A stretch of DNA of 64,000 bases from Hyaloscypha bicolor E. Lineage: Eukaryota; Ascomycota; Leotiomycetes; Helotiales; Hyaloscyphaceae. The DNA is taken from contig NW_020194555.1 in assembly GCF_002865645.1 (NCBI RefSeq), forward strand, positions 3,436,288 to 3,500,287, written 5' to 3'. The position numbers were made by a program, and so were the translations under genes. Below the pieces are notes generated by a model that saw only the letters and a program-made list of their open reading frames with translations, was not told where the DNA came from and searched no databases. Of this stretch, positions 34,543 to 47,748 are shown in pieces (the first letter of the stretch is position 1; the number at the start of each line of letters is the position of its first letter).

Positions 34543-36292
34543 GGTTGGCAGAGACGATGAGTGATCTTGATAGACTGTAAGGAGTGGTAGATTGGTAGTG
34601 GACCCCGCTGGCTAAGATTTTGGACGTTGATACAGGAGTGAAGAATTCAGCCAACTGTTAAAATAATTCTGCCTTACCTTGATCGCGTGAATCTTGCTAA
34701 CCTCCTCCCTCCTTAACGCGGCATCACCGCTGCGCGGAAGACCTCTACCATACATTACTGACGGCGATGATGCCCACCCTAACTCTCTCATTAATGTAAT
34801 ATACTAATGAATCTCCAAATACCCTGGCCATTAGTATGACTCCTTCTAGACACGACATTCCCGTCGTATGAAGGTTTTCGGCCTATTTGACTCTGGCCTA
34901 CCTAATCCTGCACCCCTTTATCTAGTGCCGCTAATTTGGGTTTGCATTGCTAGGATTTCCACGAATATTCTAATGCTATTGGCACTTGGTGTGACTCATT
35001 GGTCCCCAGCATTGATGTGGCTCGAAATCTCTCAACATGTTGAACATCAATTAGCTGATCCGTCGTCCCTTTGTTTGCAAGGCTTCAGTAGGATTTACCT
35101 GTGCCACTGGACATCGATGCGACTTCTCCCTAACTCAGTACTATCATTAAACAATGTCACTAGGAGCAGACTTGCCACAGGCGATCTCTCTTTTGTCAAT
35201 CCAACCGAACGCGGTCCCGTACAAGATGATCCCTACTGTTAACTCTTCTGTAACGCAATTCGTAACCGCATGAATCCTATACTGAACAGCCAGCCAACTA
35301 GTTTTCACAACCATCTACTAAGATAAAACTTGCATCGCCCTTTCCTGATGTAATATTAAATCTGCATGAGCTTAGCCCCGTCTTCGGAGAAAATTAGGCC
35401 CTTACCTTTACGCAGAACGAAACTACCGGGAGGATGAGGGAAAAGAAACAAGCGGGTATAGTATTAAGAGATGCAAAGCAAAGCAACCTTGAGTGCTATT
35501 GAATTCATATCCCATCAAATCGTGCTCGGCGCTTTACTCATCTTACATGCATCTGAATCAGCATTCTATTGTGTCTTGGCTAGGTTCGTTATGGACAAAA
35601 AGAACATATGTATCAGCACCTCCCTCTCCCCACTAAACTTCACCGATCCCTGAAATTCGTTGGTGAGTGCTGGATGGCAATCCCAGGTACAAGAACGATA
35701 AACTTGCTGCGTCGCAGCCATTTTCGATTGGTGCGCGGAGTCGTGTTGGGAAGATGTGTGCTCCCTTCTTCATTTTCACTGAATCCGTGCAACATTTGAG
35801 TGATGGGAGAGGAAGCTGATGACACGATGAACAGAATCTTGCACACGCAGAGATTCTATCAATTATCGTGAGATTGCTGTGGCATTTGACTTCGAGCTTT
35901 GTGAAGAGAGTGTGAAGTGGAGGGAGCAGAAGGCTTTCTTGCTGTGGGATAAGGGGCCGCTCCGGGTGAGGCTTGAGGGTAGGAGAGAGGAGAAACGAGA
36001 AGGTGGCTTTAGCAATCCGAGGAATGTATTGATCAGGTTCCTACATTCTTTGATACATTCTTCTTCAGACCCTTAGTCACGTGTCACACACTGAGTGAGA
36101 CTTGACAATATTGTATAGCAACAAACACATTTTCTAAGCAGTAACGCGATCTCCTTTCTTTCTCCTCTCTCGCACTGCTCCCAAATCTGGCAGCTGGTTT
36201 TTCGCACCTGCAGGAGGGGCTCACTTCCATCGAAAGGAGACAGTGCGGTCCATCCAACACTTTTTCACGGACACCTTGCCAGTTCCCCAAAC
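34543..36292. other. 1.75-kb intergenic region
   Basis: AT-rich DNA with a few frames (34868-35242 forward, 35640-35846 reverse) that I could not link to any family. No inverted terminal repeats or tandem arrays were seen. Confidence 0.4.
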
Positions 36293-38686
36293 ATGAACGT
36301 TGGAAGTGGAAAAGAAAAAGAAAAGGCGATCTCAGAACCTGACGACGCTGCTGCCAATATAATAGATCCGGAAGACAGCGACCTCGAGACAGACCAGTCA
36401 GCCATGGAAGTTTCCGAGCAAGAAGAAGGCACGAACACCAGAGCTGGAGCCGCTGCTCAACTAGCCGCAGAAATGAACGCAACAGTTGAGACCGCCTCTT
36501 CTACCTCATACTTGAGTGACGAAATCGACGATGGAGCGGAAGACGGCGACCAAGTACAAGCAGCTCATACCGCAGGAACCCAAGGACATCATCAAGCAGC
36601 GATAATTGGTGCCGTCCCAGACCACGCTGTAAAGATGCGAACCGGCTCAATCCCACGTACTCGTTTTGCAGATGAGTATAAGTCGACTCTGACATGCGAA
36701 GCAGCGATCCACGATCCGCAGCTCCAACATCTCCTCGCGAATGTGAATTGCAGCTACCTCTCCACCTACGCCAACTCACCGACGCTCACAGAACTAAAAC
36801 AACACGCTCAATCACTCGTCGTGCTCATCAAGGCCTTGACCGTCAGCACGAACTCCGCGTTCATCGACAACGCGAACCTCGGAGATTGGTTGAAAGACGC
36901 AGTCTCGTTCCACGATGGGGAGACGTATGATTTCCTGAATGATTTGAATACACATTACACTGGTCCCAAGACACAGCAGCTGCAGACGCACCATTCAATA
37001 CCTTTGAACGCAGTACTCAACACTGTTGAGATAGCACGTATGATCCCCACGCAGACCGCTTGCGTCTGTGCAGCAAGAAAACAAGCCCCGTTGCCCATGA
37101 ATGGTAAAGGCAAACAAAACCGAGGAGGGGGAGGCCACAACCACACATACCACCCGACCCCGGCATACGAAGTTATCCGGAATATCTGTCCATTGCAAGA
37201 CGCGTACCCCGTGCCTCCAAACCAGGTCTCCCTCCCGTACGCCAAGCACGAACGGCTCATCGAACACGCAAACGAAATCCTCGAGCTGCTGGATCACGAG
37301 TACTCAGCCAAAGGCGGCCTGCTCTCCATCATGCCGCCAAAAGAGCAAGAAGAAGACAGGAAGAAGGCAGAGAGCACGCTCCTTGGACAATTGATCCTGC
37401 ACATGCAGCACCTTGGAATCAGATGTCACGACCTCGAGCGTCTGTATGCGAACGCGACCGACGCAATGGCATCAGAGGCTGTGATTCCTCTGCAAAGACT
37501 TTCGAGACTCGGACCGGATGGCAGGAAAGGGCGGGAATTGGTGTATCCGCAAGACCGCTTCGTGCTTGTGAATTGTGGGGAGGACGTTTTCTCTTTCTTG
37601 AGCAAGGAGTTTGATAAGAAGGATATTGCGGAAGAGGAGTTGATGAAGCGGAACTTGAGGAATGGGACGACGGGGGAAGCGTTGTGGCGACAGAGAGAAG
37701 GGAAGGAGTACTCAAGGGGTATTACGGCGCTGGATGTTGTGACAAGGTATTATCGCATCCGGGGCGATGAGAAGAATGGCCAGGCTATCAAAACGGTTTT
37801 CATTATTCCGGCCCATGCGGAACATCCTGGCGTTAAGGTTACCCGCGAGATGGAGAGACAGCCAACTGTGGTGTCGGTCGTGAAGCCGCAGTGGCCTGAA
37901 AGACAGAGCATTTTGGAAATGAAGCACCGAAGCGATTTGAAGGATCTCAACAGACTTAAGCAAGATATCGAGAGGATGAAACGAGATCAGGAGAATTCTG
38001 AAATGGCCAAAATAGTCTTACAACACCAGCTGAAATTGAAAGAGGGAACGATCTTTAGCCTGAAAGAGAAGGTGGAGGCATTTGAAACGGCGTTAAACAA
38101 GCCGGGAGAAGAAGCAGCATCGATATTGTTATCGCAATTTTATACCCCAGCTATTCAGAAGGAGAAAGAAGCGGAGAAGATGTTGGCAAAGGTTAAAGCA
38201 GATAAAGATGCAGCGAAGGCCGCGAGAGAAGAGGCGGAGACTATCCGCAACCGATTGCATGAGCAGGAGAAGCAATGGGCCCAAGATCTCGCTGCAATGA
38301 AAGCACAAGAGAGAGCAGAAAGCGATGAACGTCGTCAGAATCTCCGAACGGCAGAGGAAGAAAGTGCTCGTGTGGGAGTGGGTATTGAGGAAAAACTGTC
38401 CTCGAAATGGCAGAAACAGATCCAGGAGACGCAAGTGATAGTCGAGCATTTGAGAGCGAAGAAGATTGATGCTGGGAATGATGTGCCATCGCAGGAGACT
38501 GTGGAGTTAGGTTATCAGGATGGGGCGAGTATTTTTGGTTCTGCGGTGGGTAGTGCACAGCAACTCGGAACCGGGTCAGGAGGTCAGACATTGCTACAAC
38601 TTGAACTGGACCCGGATGATATGGAGGAGGAATCGAGTGGGTTTGTGTACGATGAGAGTGATCAGTTCATGGATGGTTATGATTGA
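36293..38686 (+). CDS. Uncharacterised 797-aa acidic/coiled-coil protein
   Basis: Single-exon gene with a start at AAACATGAACG. The first 100 residues are acidic and low in complexity (SEPDDAAANIIDPEDSDLETD, then many Glu, Asp, Ser). Residues about 125-525 look folded, with helices (FIDNANLGDWLKDAVSFHDGE), a pair of Cys in QTACVCAARKQ and a His/Gly-rich GGGGHNHTYH loop. Residues about 545-735 form a long coiled coil (LKDLNRLKQDIERMKRDQE through EEAETIRNRLHEQEKQWAQD). The end is acidic (DPDDMEEESSGFVYDESDQ). I do not recognise a domain. The layout suggests a structural or scaffold protein of the nucleus or cytoskeleton, but this is only inference from composition. Confidence 0.75.
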   Translation: MNVGSGKEKEKAISEPDDAAANIIDPEDSDLETDQSAMEVSEQEEGTNTRAGAAAQLAAEMNATVETASSTSYLSDEIDDGAEDGDQVQAAHTAGTQGHHQAAIIGAVPDHAVKMRTGSIPRTRFADEYKSTLTCEAAIHDPQLQHLLANVNCSYLSTYANSPTLTELKQHAQSLVVLIKALTVSTNSAFIDNANLGDWLKDAVSFHDGETYDFLNDLNTHYTGPKTQQLQTHHSIPLNAVLNTVEIARMIPTQTACVCAARKQAPLPMNGKGKQNRGGGGHNHTYHPTPAYEVIRNICPLQDAYPVPPNQVSLPYAKHERLIEHANEILELLDHEYSAKGGLLSIMPPKEQEEDRKKAESTLLGQLILHMQHLGIRCHDLERLYANATDAMASEAVIPLQRLSRLGPDGRKGRELVYPQDRFVLVNCGEDVFSFLSKEFDKKDIAEEELMKRNLRNGTTGEALWRQREGKEYSRGITALDVVTRYYRIRGDEKNGQAIKTVFIIPAHAEHPGVKVTREMERQPTVVSVVKPQWPERQSILEMKHRSDLKDLNRLKQDIERMKRDQENSEMAKIVLQHQLKLKEGTIFSLKEKVEAFETALNKPGEEAASILLSQFYTPAIQKEKEAEKMLAKVKADKDAAKAAREEAETIRNRLHEQEKQWAQDLAAMKAQERAESDERRQNLRTAEEESARVGVGIEEKLSSKWQKQIQETQVIVEHLRAKKIDAGNDVPSQETVELGYQDGASIFGSAVGSAQQLGTGSGGQTLLQLELDPDDMEEESSGFVYDESDQFMDGYD

Positions 38687-38976
38687 TGTGACCACTAGGA
38701 GTTGCTTCTGGTTGAGATTTCTGGGGACATACAATTTTTGATTTGAGGAGTCTGGATGTTACATTAGTATTGCGATCGATCTTCCGCTATTCTTTAGAAG
38801 CTTCATACAGGGCGCATTCCATGTCACAAAGGGTGAACACATCGAGGGACCTCGACCGCTCTAATATCAAACGTATGCCCTGAATTTGGAAACCTATTCT
38901 ATGTGAAGCAGACCGAAAGCAAATGCGAGGCGCACCAGGAACTCCACTGACCTCTACCAACTCCCAGGAAGATGCA

Positions 38977-39732
38977 TCATCCAATAGGCTTCGCCTTCTT
39001 CTTCTTCTTCTTCTCGCCGCCTTTCTGGAATTCTCTCCAACTACCAATCCGCTGCTCCCTCGTAGCCTCCCAATCCTGTTCATGCTCCCTCTTCCTCTTC
39101 CGCGCGTCCAGCTCCTCATCCGCCTTCTTCTGCTCCCTTCCTTCCTCCTGCATCTGCGCCTTCACCTGCCGTCGTCTCCTATGCTCATTATCAATCAGCA
39201 CCATCTTGGTCTTCTCCCTCCAATCCTTCGCGAATTTCTCAGTCTTCAGCTCCGGACTGTCAACCGTCCACTTATTGTCGCGAATCAGGAGCATTCTGGC
39301 ATCTGCAATGGCTTCATCGAGACGCTCGCGATGCTTCTCGTCCATCAGCTCCGTCTCCGCTTTCTTGAGCCGGTCGAAGGCATCGGGCGCGAGCGGGTTT
39401 TTCGTCCTGTCAGGATGGATCAGGAGGGATTTGACCCGGTAGCATTTCTTGATGTCGGATTCTGGGACTCCGGGCTGCAGATCTAGGACGGCGTATCTGT
39501 GGTTTTGATCAGTATGCTGCCAGCAGCTGGTGAAGGGTGATACATACGCATCTAGACGGAAAGCTTTTAGGATTCGATCAATTTCAGCATCCTGCGGAAG
39601 GTCGGACGATTAGTTGTGAGCTTTGGACGGTGGGCAGGAGGGTGGACTCACTTTTAGGTACTCTTTTTCTTCGGACTCAAGAGCTTCAAGTGCATCGATA
39701 TCATCGTCAGCTTTCTCGGGCTTGCTAGTCAT
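38977..39732 (-). CDS. DnaJ-domain protein of the DNAJC8/Spf31 type
   Basis: Three exons (39732-39652, 39591-39548, 39496-38977) with introns of 60 and 51 bp give 214 aa. The J domain starts at DAYAVLDLQPG (residue 41), has the HPD triad at 69-71 (LLIHPDRTKNP) and runs to about residue 105. A highly charged helical C-terminal half follows (HRRRRQVKAQMQEEG, DARKRKREHEQDWEATREQR) and ends in a Lys run (GGEKKKKKKAKPIG). J domain plus long basic helix ending in W-x-x-F-Q, without Gly/Phe or Cys-rich zinc region, is the arrangement of human DNAJC8 and fission yeast Spf31, which associate with the spliceosome. The first two introns flank the start of the J domain. Confidence 0.9.
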
Positions 39733-41482
39733 GGCTCACCGATTAATGCTGGGGAAACGGATCTCTCAAGGCGGTACGTGTGAAGAGCTGGGTTAGTACC
39801 TGGGTGGAGTTCAAGGATGGTATTGCGGAGGCGATTGCGATCGGAGATAGCAGCATGAAGTCTAGCGTTTGGTCACGTGACATACAATCTAGCGTTGTTG
39901 ACCCCCCTTTTCGCTACGGACGTGTAAACTCTCCTATTAGGTTATTCAGCGTTAGAGAGGACTAACTCGATCACCTCTTAGCTATTCGAGTTGGAAACCT
40001 TATTTGCACTTCTGGATCTTGACGGTTCCAGTGAAAGGAACAGTTACGTCAACTATGATTTCCTACGTGTCTGTCAACTCAAGGTTGTGGCTTTCCTCTT
40101 TGCCAAAGGACGACCCTTCAAGAAGAAGCAGCAAGTTTGCACGGCAAAGGCTCTGAGCTCCTGTGGAAACCACCCACAGATAAATGGCTTGAGCCGGGCT
40201 GGGAGGGCGGAAGAAGTCCCCCAAGCAGAGAAGATGAAGAAAGTATCACCAGGTGCTGAGGTGTCGGCTCTTTGCCCCTTCTTGCCCCCTCCACATTCTG
40301 GCTACCTGGAAACCGAGGTTCAAGTCCCGCACGAATAATTCGACCCAAAATTCTCGATCAGGCGGAATTGGCAGCAAGGGACAAGTGTAGTTTTTCTGGT
40401 CGTGGAAGGTTTCATGGTCAAGTGAGGGGGTGACCAGTGACGAAGACCTGCGTCGAGTTCTGAGACTGGCATTTTCCGGTGCAACGAGACGGGATCCTCA
40501 ACTCTTCATGCAGAGTGAGCTGCTTCCGGCCTTGTATTTCACTTCTATACACTCCAGTGCTGCTTTCTCGGTCCTTCTCTCACACATCATATATCGTCCA
40601 CGACGACTGAGTACTCACGGCTCTTGTTCCTGCCGCCACACTCAATTCTCCTGGCAACCTCCTGTCTATATACTCCCTTGCCTACCATGTCTGAGGAGAG
40701 CTTGAAGCATCTGATTCTACTTATGCAGTATGGTATAATCCACGCTCAGAGAACGAGCACTTTTCGATCTCGCCAGGTTTTCATCAGCAACTCTGTAGCA
40801 GCTGGCCTGGCACCCCCATCTATTACCGGAACAAGCGGCCATATGTGTAAATTTGTTTTGAGCAGAGAGCAAGCTCTCGGGGACACAACTGCAAATTCCA
40901 GGCTGCTGCTGCACTTCGCTCAAGTTCTTTCGGATGTCCGGATAGTACACAACAAGACCCACGACCTCTCCCGGAGCCCGAATCGTCTTCTCAGTCCTCC
41001 CAGTTAAGGTAATTGGCGTTTGGGACACGAAATATGATGTATTTGGCAATTTGCAAAATTAGGATATTTGTTCGTTGTTTGGAGATCTCTTTTTGTGGAA
41101 GATGACTTCATTGGAGTTTGGGTTTGCTTTAGTTCGAGACTAGTTTGCGGGGATGCTCCTGCACCCTTCTCTGTACCACACCATTTTCTTCTCTTTCACC
41201 ACACTTATATTTTGAGGAAAGATCACCACAAAGTCGACTCCAGAGCAACCATTGACAGATCAAGGTTCTGGGCGTCGTCAGGCTGACTCCCACGTCAAAG
41301 CACGCGTGACTACCGCTCATCAGACTTCATGAAGCTCTAATTCTTTCGTCGATAGATGAGAGGGATAATAGATGGATATAAATTGATCGTCTCTATTTAT
41401 TCAAACATCATTCGACATCGCCTTTGCTCGATCTCGGCTCCGGAACAGCCACATCTTCATTCCATCCGAGCTTCCGTTCTAA
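39733..41482. other. 1.75-kb intergenic region
   Basis: No gene is supported. The first part is the promoter of the J-protein gene, the last part that of the surface-protein gene. A T-arm-like string near 40305-40335 does not fold as a tRNA. Confidence 0.45.
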
Positions 41483-42025
41483 ATGTATCTCCCACCTCAA
41501 CTGCTTTTCACCACCCTCCTTTTGGTCTCCCCATCAATATCCAACACACAATCCTGCCCCGGAGTTGGATACCGCGACGTCTGCTGTCCTGGCCTGATAA
41601 TCGGCACCCCATCCAACGCCAACATCCTCGATGGCCTAACCTGCTGCGACGGCGATCCTACCCACGCCATTCATATTGGACTCAGCAGCTGCACGGCGGG
41701 AACTCCGGTTGCGATGACGGCTCTGGCGAGTGTGAGTAGCGGTGGTAGTGCTGGGATAACGATGATGAGTTCAAGTTTGGAGGGGAGTATGACGACGCAA
41801 GGAAGAGGCCCGAGGACTTCAGTGGCGGGATCGGGAAGTACGACGGTCTTGACAGGGTCGAGTAGCAGCACGAGTGGGACAGGTTTGAGTGCTTCGGTTG
41901 AAACGGTGGGCGGGTCGAGTACTAGTACAACTACTTCCTCGACGGCTGGAGGAGCGATGATTACCCAAGGACCTCTGCTACTTGTTGGAGGGGCTGCTGC
42001 GCTCTTTGCTTATGGTGTTATGTGA
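41483..42025 (+). CDS. Cys-rich, Ser/Thr-rich secreted protein, probably GPI-anchored
   Basis: Single-exon 180-aa protein. Residues 1-24 are a clear signal peptide (QLLFTTLLLVSPSIS). The mature N-terminus holds six Cys at 25, 34, 35, 54, 55 and 70 (C-x8-CC-x18-CC-x14-C) within 50 residues. It is followed by about 85 residues of Ser, Thr and Gly, likely O-glycosylated. The C-terminus is a hydrophobic tail (GPLLLVGGAAALFAYGVM) after small residues (STAGGA), the typical GPI-attachment signal. The protein should sit on the cell wall or plasma membrane with the Cys module exposed. The two CC pairs recall hydrophobins, but two of the eight Cys are absent and the spacing differs, so I do not call it one. 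Function is unknown. Confidence 0.8.
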   Translation: MYLPPQLLFTTLLLVSPSISNTQSCPGVGYRDVCCPGLIIGTPSNANILDGLTCCDGDPTHAIHIGLSSCTAGTPVAMTALASVSSGGSAGITMMSSSLEGSMTTQGRGPRTSVAGSGSTTVLTGSSSSTSGTGLSASVETVGGSSTSTTTSSTAGGAMITQGPLLLVGGAAALFAYGVM

Positions 42026-43092
42026 TCGATGAACTGTCAGGTTGGTACACAGTAGGGGAGATAGATGGCGCCGAGGAAGATTCTTTGCTTCTACCTGCAG
42101 ATTTGGAGATTTCTCAGAATGATTTGGCGGTGCATTACAGCGAGGAGTTGGCGTTTGTCAAGCAGTATATATTCACACAGTCGGTCGAAAAGACAGCTTC
42201 TTTCCAGTATCGCATGTTTATTCAGTAGGTAATACGGTAGCTGAATTTCACGAGACGACTTTGAACACAACCTTTCCCCATTCTTAACCAAAGACGGGAA
42301 CTTTTCAACCCAGAGGCAACACCTCTAAAGTAAACCTCTCCATCAAACGACCTAGATAGGAGTAACTTCTACTAAAGCAGACGGCAAAAATCCTCAACAA
42401 GAAATATCGGTGCCTTTATTTATCGTATTGATGAACAAGAGCTTCATGATTCAGCGTTTATGTTGGACTGCTGGCAATAGTGCAAAACCCCACTTAGAAA
42501 GAGGTTCAGATGAAAAGCTACCCAGAATGCGGACCAGTGTTCCCCACATTTACTATTTCCCCGCGAACTGGGGCAACTTGCGAAAGTGCAGAGATCTGAG
42601 AATTGCATATGCCCTGAATTGATGGTGTAATTGGAGAGGATGGAATATATGCTAGTAGTCCACTTGGACTAAATGGAAGTACTGGAAGAGGTGTACAGGT
42701 AAATTGGGGCATCTGCTTCGGTTGCTCGGCTGCATTCTTACAAAACCTCACGGCATTCGATTCGGAAAATCGTACCTTTCAGACAAAGAGACGGAACAGA
42801 TTGGGGGAATTAATGATTGTACATTTGCACAGAAAAAGCTATAGAAGAAAGGAAAGATCGAAATCATGGAGATCATTAATTTTTCAAAGGCTTTTTCGTT
42901 TCGTAACATCTTGTTTTCATCTCTGATACAACGATGAGGATCTTCATAGCTCGAATCGACTGCTAGAACTTGTGTTTTGCTGCCGAAAAGAAACCAAATG
43001 GTATATTTTGCGTCCATACTCCAACAAATGCAGTAAACTTTTCTTTCCAAGCACAGAACGCCAATGAAGACCAGAAAGATTCCTGCAAGCCA
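42026..43092. other. Convergent intergenic region
   Basis: It holds the 3' ends of the surface-protein and SYO1 genes. No coding sequence or repeat was recognised. Confidence 0.45.
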
Positions 43093-45229
43093 TCATCTCA
43101 TGGCGAGGTGCAATGTACCAGCCGCCTTGGATCTGCGCTTGTAACTCAAGAACCGATGTAGGTTGTGGACGGCCTCGTCGACCTGGTCACGAAGCTCGGG
43201 AAGGAGACGCTTATCGATGCTCTTCGCTTTCATCTTCAACTTGGGTTGGATGCCCTCAAGGCGCCTGCAGAAATCGTTTCCCCAGAACACTGGCTCATCG
43301 AATGCATAATTCTCGTCCCCATAGATCTCGAAAATCTGGTTTAGTGCCTCGACAGCTTCCGCGGGTGCGACATCTGGTAGACCAGACAGTAAGGTCAAAA
43401 GGAAGATGCCAATGTCACTGTTCAGATCGATTGAAGCAGGGTGCAGTGCGAGACTTCCAAGAGCACCGATGCACTTGACGCCCAAACTCTGGAATGGATC
43501 GTCGCCACCATCTACCGCATTGGCTAGTTCCTCCTCTCGTTCTCCAATCATGACCTTAGAGGAATGATGCAATGCCATTAACTTCCGCTGTTCACCAGGC
43601 TGAATATTGATATCGCCTTTGACACAGCGAGACAGTGCCCAGGCGATACTTGTGATGACCGAAGCCAGTCCGATGTCCGCCGAGTTGGAAGACAGAAATG
43701 GACTAACGATTTGATCCCAAATGCGCTGAGCCACCGGTACCCAGAGCACATAGATGCTCTCCAGATAATGATCCTTCTTCAGAAGTTGCTCTGAGAAATC
43801 AATGACGGAGACAGCCCAGGCGATATTATTGAGTGCCGATAGAGCGTGGCTCCTGTTGCCGTTGTTCTGAAGGAGGAGACTGATGATTTGAGGAGCTGCG
43901 GTTTGTATCAAGAGATCCAGGGTAGCTGTTTCGTTCGTAGTCTCGTCATCGTCTGATCCCTCGCCAACAACCAACTCCATGTCATCAGCGATCTCCTCTT
44001 CATTCATCTCACCATTCTCGTATTCTGGCGCATCCAAGTCTACTAAGTCTTCCTCATCCTTCACCTCTGAGGCCTCATTCGTCATTTCAGTGTCATCGAA
44101 CCCTTCAAATTCCTCTTCCTTTTTGACGATTCCTGCAAATTGTCCCTCCTTTTTGCCATTTTTAGGCTGGCTTGCATGCTCCAATGCGTCTTGAAGACTT
44201 GTTGCAATAGCTGCGGTGAGCTCCAAAGCCAGTTGGATGACTTGATCCGGGCTTGAGTGCTTGGAATCCCCGTTCTTAAGAGTAGTGGTTCGAATTTTGG
44301 TTTGATTCATAGCACGTACCAGGGTGGGAATGAGACCTGCATCTGATGCACCTTGCTCTGGCGTGTTGTGGTCATACCAAGTCAAGGAGTTGAAGAGGTT
44401 GTGAAGCACTTGGCAGGCACCAACCCCTTTCATATCGGCGTAGTCCTTGTTGTCGGTTTCCTGCTTGACTATAATCAAGTAATCCAAGAAAATCTCCTCA
44501 CGCTCCTTCACTTGCTGCGCTAGTGCTTTGTTGTCCTCCAACAGAATTGCCATGCAGTTGAATACTTCAAGCACGATGTAGTCAGGTGCTTCGCCTTTGG
44601 TGACTGCGCCAATTAGGAATTGGCTGATCGTGAAGCGGTTGGAGATAGCTTGGTTGATCTCGTTCTGAGCTTCGGAAAGAGATGAGATAAGGCTAATTAG
44701 GGAACTAGCCAGGGTCCAGACAAGCTCCTTCTCCGGTTTTGAGAGGTTCTTGAAAGGAACTTTCTCAGAATCGAGCGTCTCAAGTATCTGTCTCAAATTA
44801 GCAAGTGCAATAGAAGGCTTCCACTGTGCAACATACCGACTTGCCACCACACTCAATTGCAGTTAGAATGTCCTGTCTGAACAAATAGACACAGAAATCA
44901 CTGTCCTCCTCCAGCACCAGATTTTGCAGAATACCCCAACCATCAGCTCTTGTCTCTGGCTTTGAATCAGTCAATGTCTGCTCAAGCAGGATCTTGACAA
45001 TCTGTTCTCTCAGTAACAGCTTTCGGGTCTTGTTATTCTCAATAAGGTTCGTGATTGCACGGGCTGCGGTCGACCTGGTCTTGAGATCGGGACTCTGCAG
45101 GTCTTTGAGGACCGGTAGGACGCGCTCTTGTCGGAGGGCAGCAAGCTCTGGATCAGTCGGTGGCTTCACTTCTCTGGCAGTAGGGTTGTTGCGATTCTTC
45201 GCACGATTTCTGGGTTTTGATTTCCCCAT
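43093..45229 (-). CDS. SYO1: SYO1-like symportin, chaperone and import adaptor for ribosomal proteins L5/L11
   Basis: Two exons (45229-44837, 44787-43093) with a 49-bp intron give 695 aa. The N-terminus is MGKSKPRNRAKNRNN, a basic segment fitting the PY-NLS-like import signal of Syo1. Armadillo/HEAT-like helical repeats follow (VLPVLKDLQSPDLKTRSTAARAITNLI, ILLEQTLTDSKPETRADGWGILQNL and on through exon 2). An acidic loop of about 60 residues (355-414, rich in Glu and Asp) interrupts the repeats, as in Syo1, where such a loop takes part in ribosomal-protein binding. Syo1 carries Rpl5 and Rpl11 together into the nucleus with a karyopherin and hands them to the 5S RNP. The gene is divergent from IDI1 with a 340-bp shared promoter region. 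Confidence 0.88.
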
Positions 45230-45571
45230 CTTGGCTGAGGTGTGGTTGTGTATTCAACGTTGGTGGGGTATCTCGATCTTTCCATCTTGAACGGAACCTT
45301 TTTTTAATTTTTGGGGACCCTGGATCGTCGATATAGTAATATAGGTCGTTAATATAGAGACGCTATACCTCATTTGTAATAAAACCCTCGCTGGTGAGGC
45401 TTCTAAACCGACGGTGGCCGTGCTGCTAGTAGACCACCCCACTAAACAGGGGTCTGTGCTTTCCCCAATTTTGCGTCCAATGGCGGTGTCTCTCCAAAAC
45501 AGTTCGCGCTGCGTTATTTATTGCTCGTGAGGCATTTCCTCAAGCACGTAAAGGACTTCCTGCCTCCTACA
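45230..45571. promoter_or_regulatory. Shared promoter region of SYO1 and IDI1
   Basis: This 342-bp gap lies between two divergent start codons, so both promoters and leaders must lie here. A T-rich tract is at about 45298-45310. No specific factor site is claimed. Confidence 0.5.
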
Positions 45572-46441
<870 letters not shown>

Positions 46442-47748
46442 AGGGATCGACTGGAGATGTGATAATGATGCATGGAATGGAGTAGGCGTACACATAAGGA
46501 CTATCAGGCAAGGTTGGAAGACCTCTGATGCATGACAGGAGAGACAGTGGCCGAAGCGATAATGAAGGAGAGACCAATATACCCTGTCTGCAAAGACGTG
46601 CAATAAAAGGCATTGCATATACACACCTCAACAACCAGTGTTCTTAGGTGCTTTCGAACTTTTTTCTCTGATCGGATCAGGAGGTTGGGTTGTTGGAAAC
46701 CGCCCCAAGTCTTGGAACCCCGGCAAAGGGTACCGATCCTTCACAGACTCTTCGCCTTGTCATCAAGATAGTTCTTGATATTGTTCTGTCCTCTCTCACT
46801 TATCATCTGCACATCTCACATATCGCATGTGGAGCAATTCCGCAACAAGTCGGCAGCCGGAGTGTCGCGTTTTGAAGGGTCCATTGCCACTAACCCACCC
46901 AGGCATGTCCAACCGCCCGTCAGAACCCCACGCCTCACCGTCAAGCTGCAACTGCGATTCGAGAAGAGCCTTTTTGCACCCAAGATAGCTTTCCATACAT
47001 GAATGGACCCTGTATTCTGCAGGCGAAGTTTGATCAGATTGGCCATTCGGAAACACCTGACTGCCATGGCAAGAGACGGCCATTTGAAAAACTTGACAAA
47101 TGATTTTGCTATCAGCGGGATACCCGGGCTCAATTCGGTTGGACGCCAAAATCCACGATGGCTTCTCTAGCGCTCCAGTGGACTCGTCAAACCTGCGGGT
47201 TTCCAAGGATGGACGACATCCAGGATTCCAAACGTGTCTACATAAGCCGTGGCCTATCGCTCTCCCTCGTTGCTTCCACAGGTCTCACAAGAACAATCCG
47301 ACTGCTTCGATTTTAAAACCACCAGCAATCAGTATCCAAACCAAATCATTTGCTATTCGATTTACAGTGTCATTCAGCACTAAATCAATTGCTACAGTTT
47401 CGAAGTCATCCTTACACCATCATCCTCAACCTCGACTCACAGACGTTAAGAGTCTGCAAACTCGACGGATCAAGCAATCCGTCAATTGTCCTTGAAATAA
47501 AAATCAAGACACAAGAATAAGATCTACATTGATGTCGGTTGACATACGTCAAAGTCTCAATTGCCTTCGCTTTCCATCTCGATACGAGACAGTGTCGAGA
47601 GCACAGATTTCTAAACAACATACAGGCGATTCAACTAGACCTGCTGAAAAACCGTCCTGTACGTTCTGGCCCCTGTTTCCCAGACCGCCATCCTAATTTG
47701 CCTAGAAACGTCAACAAAGTCATTCCTGCTCATCTTTAAACCGCAATC
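46442..47748. other. 1.3-kb intergenic region between IDI1 and GNAT gene
   Basis: Several frames of 60-135 codons overlap on both strands without resemblance to known families. I see no RNA gene or repeat. Confidence 0.4.

Noticed and set aside
34868..35242. 124-codon forward frame with hydrophobic segment
   Set aside because: No motif, no good start context and no neighbouring exon.
40300..40340. Possible tRNA 3' half (GGTTCAAGTCCCGC)
   Set aside because: The T-arm does not pair beyond two base pairs and no acceptor, D- or anticodon arm fits upstream.
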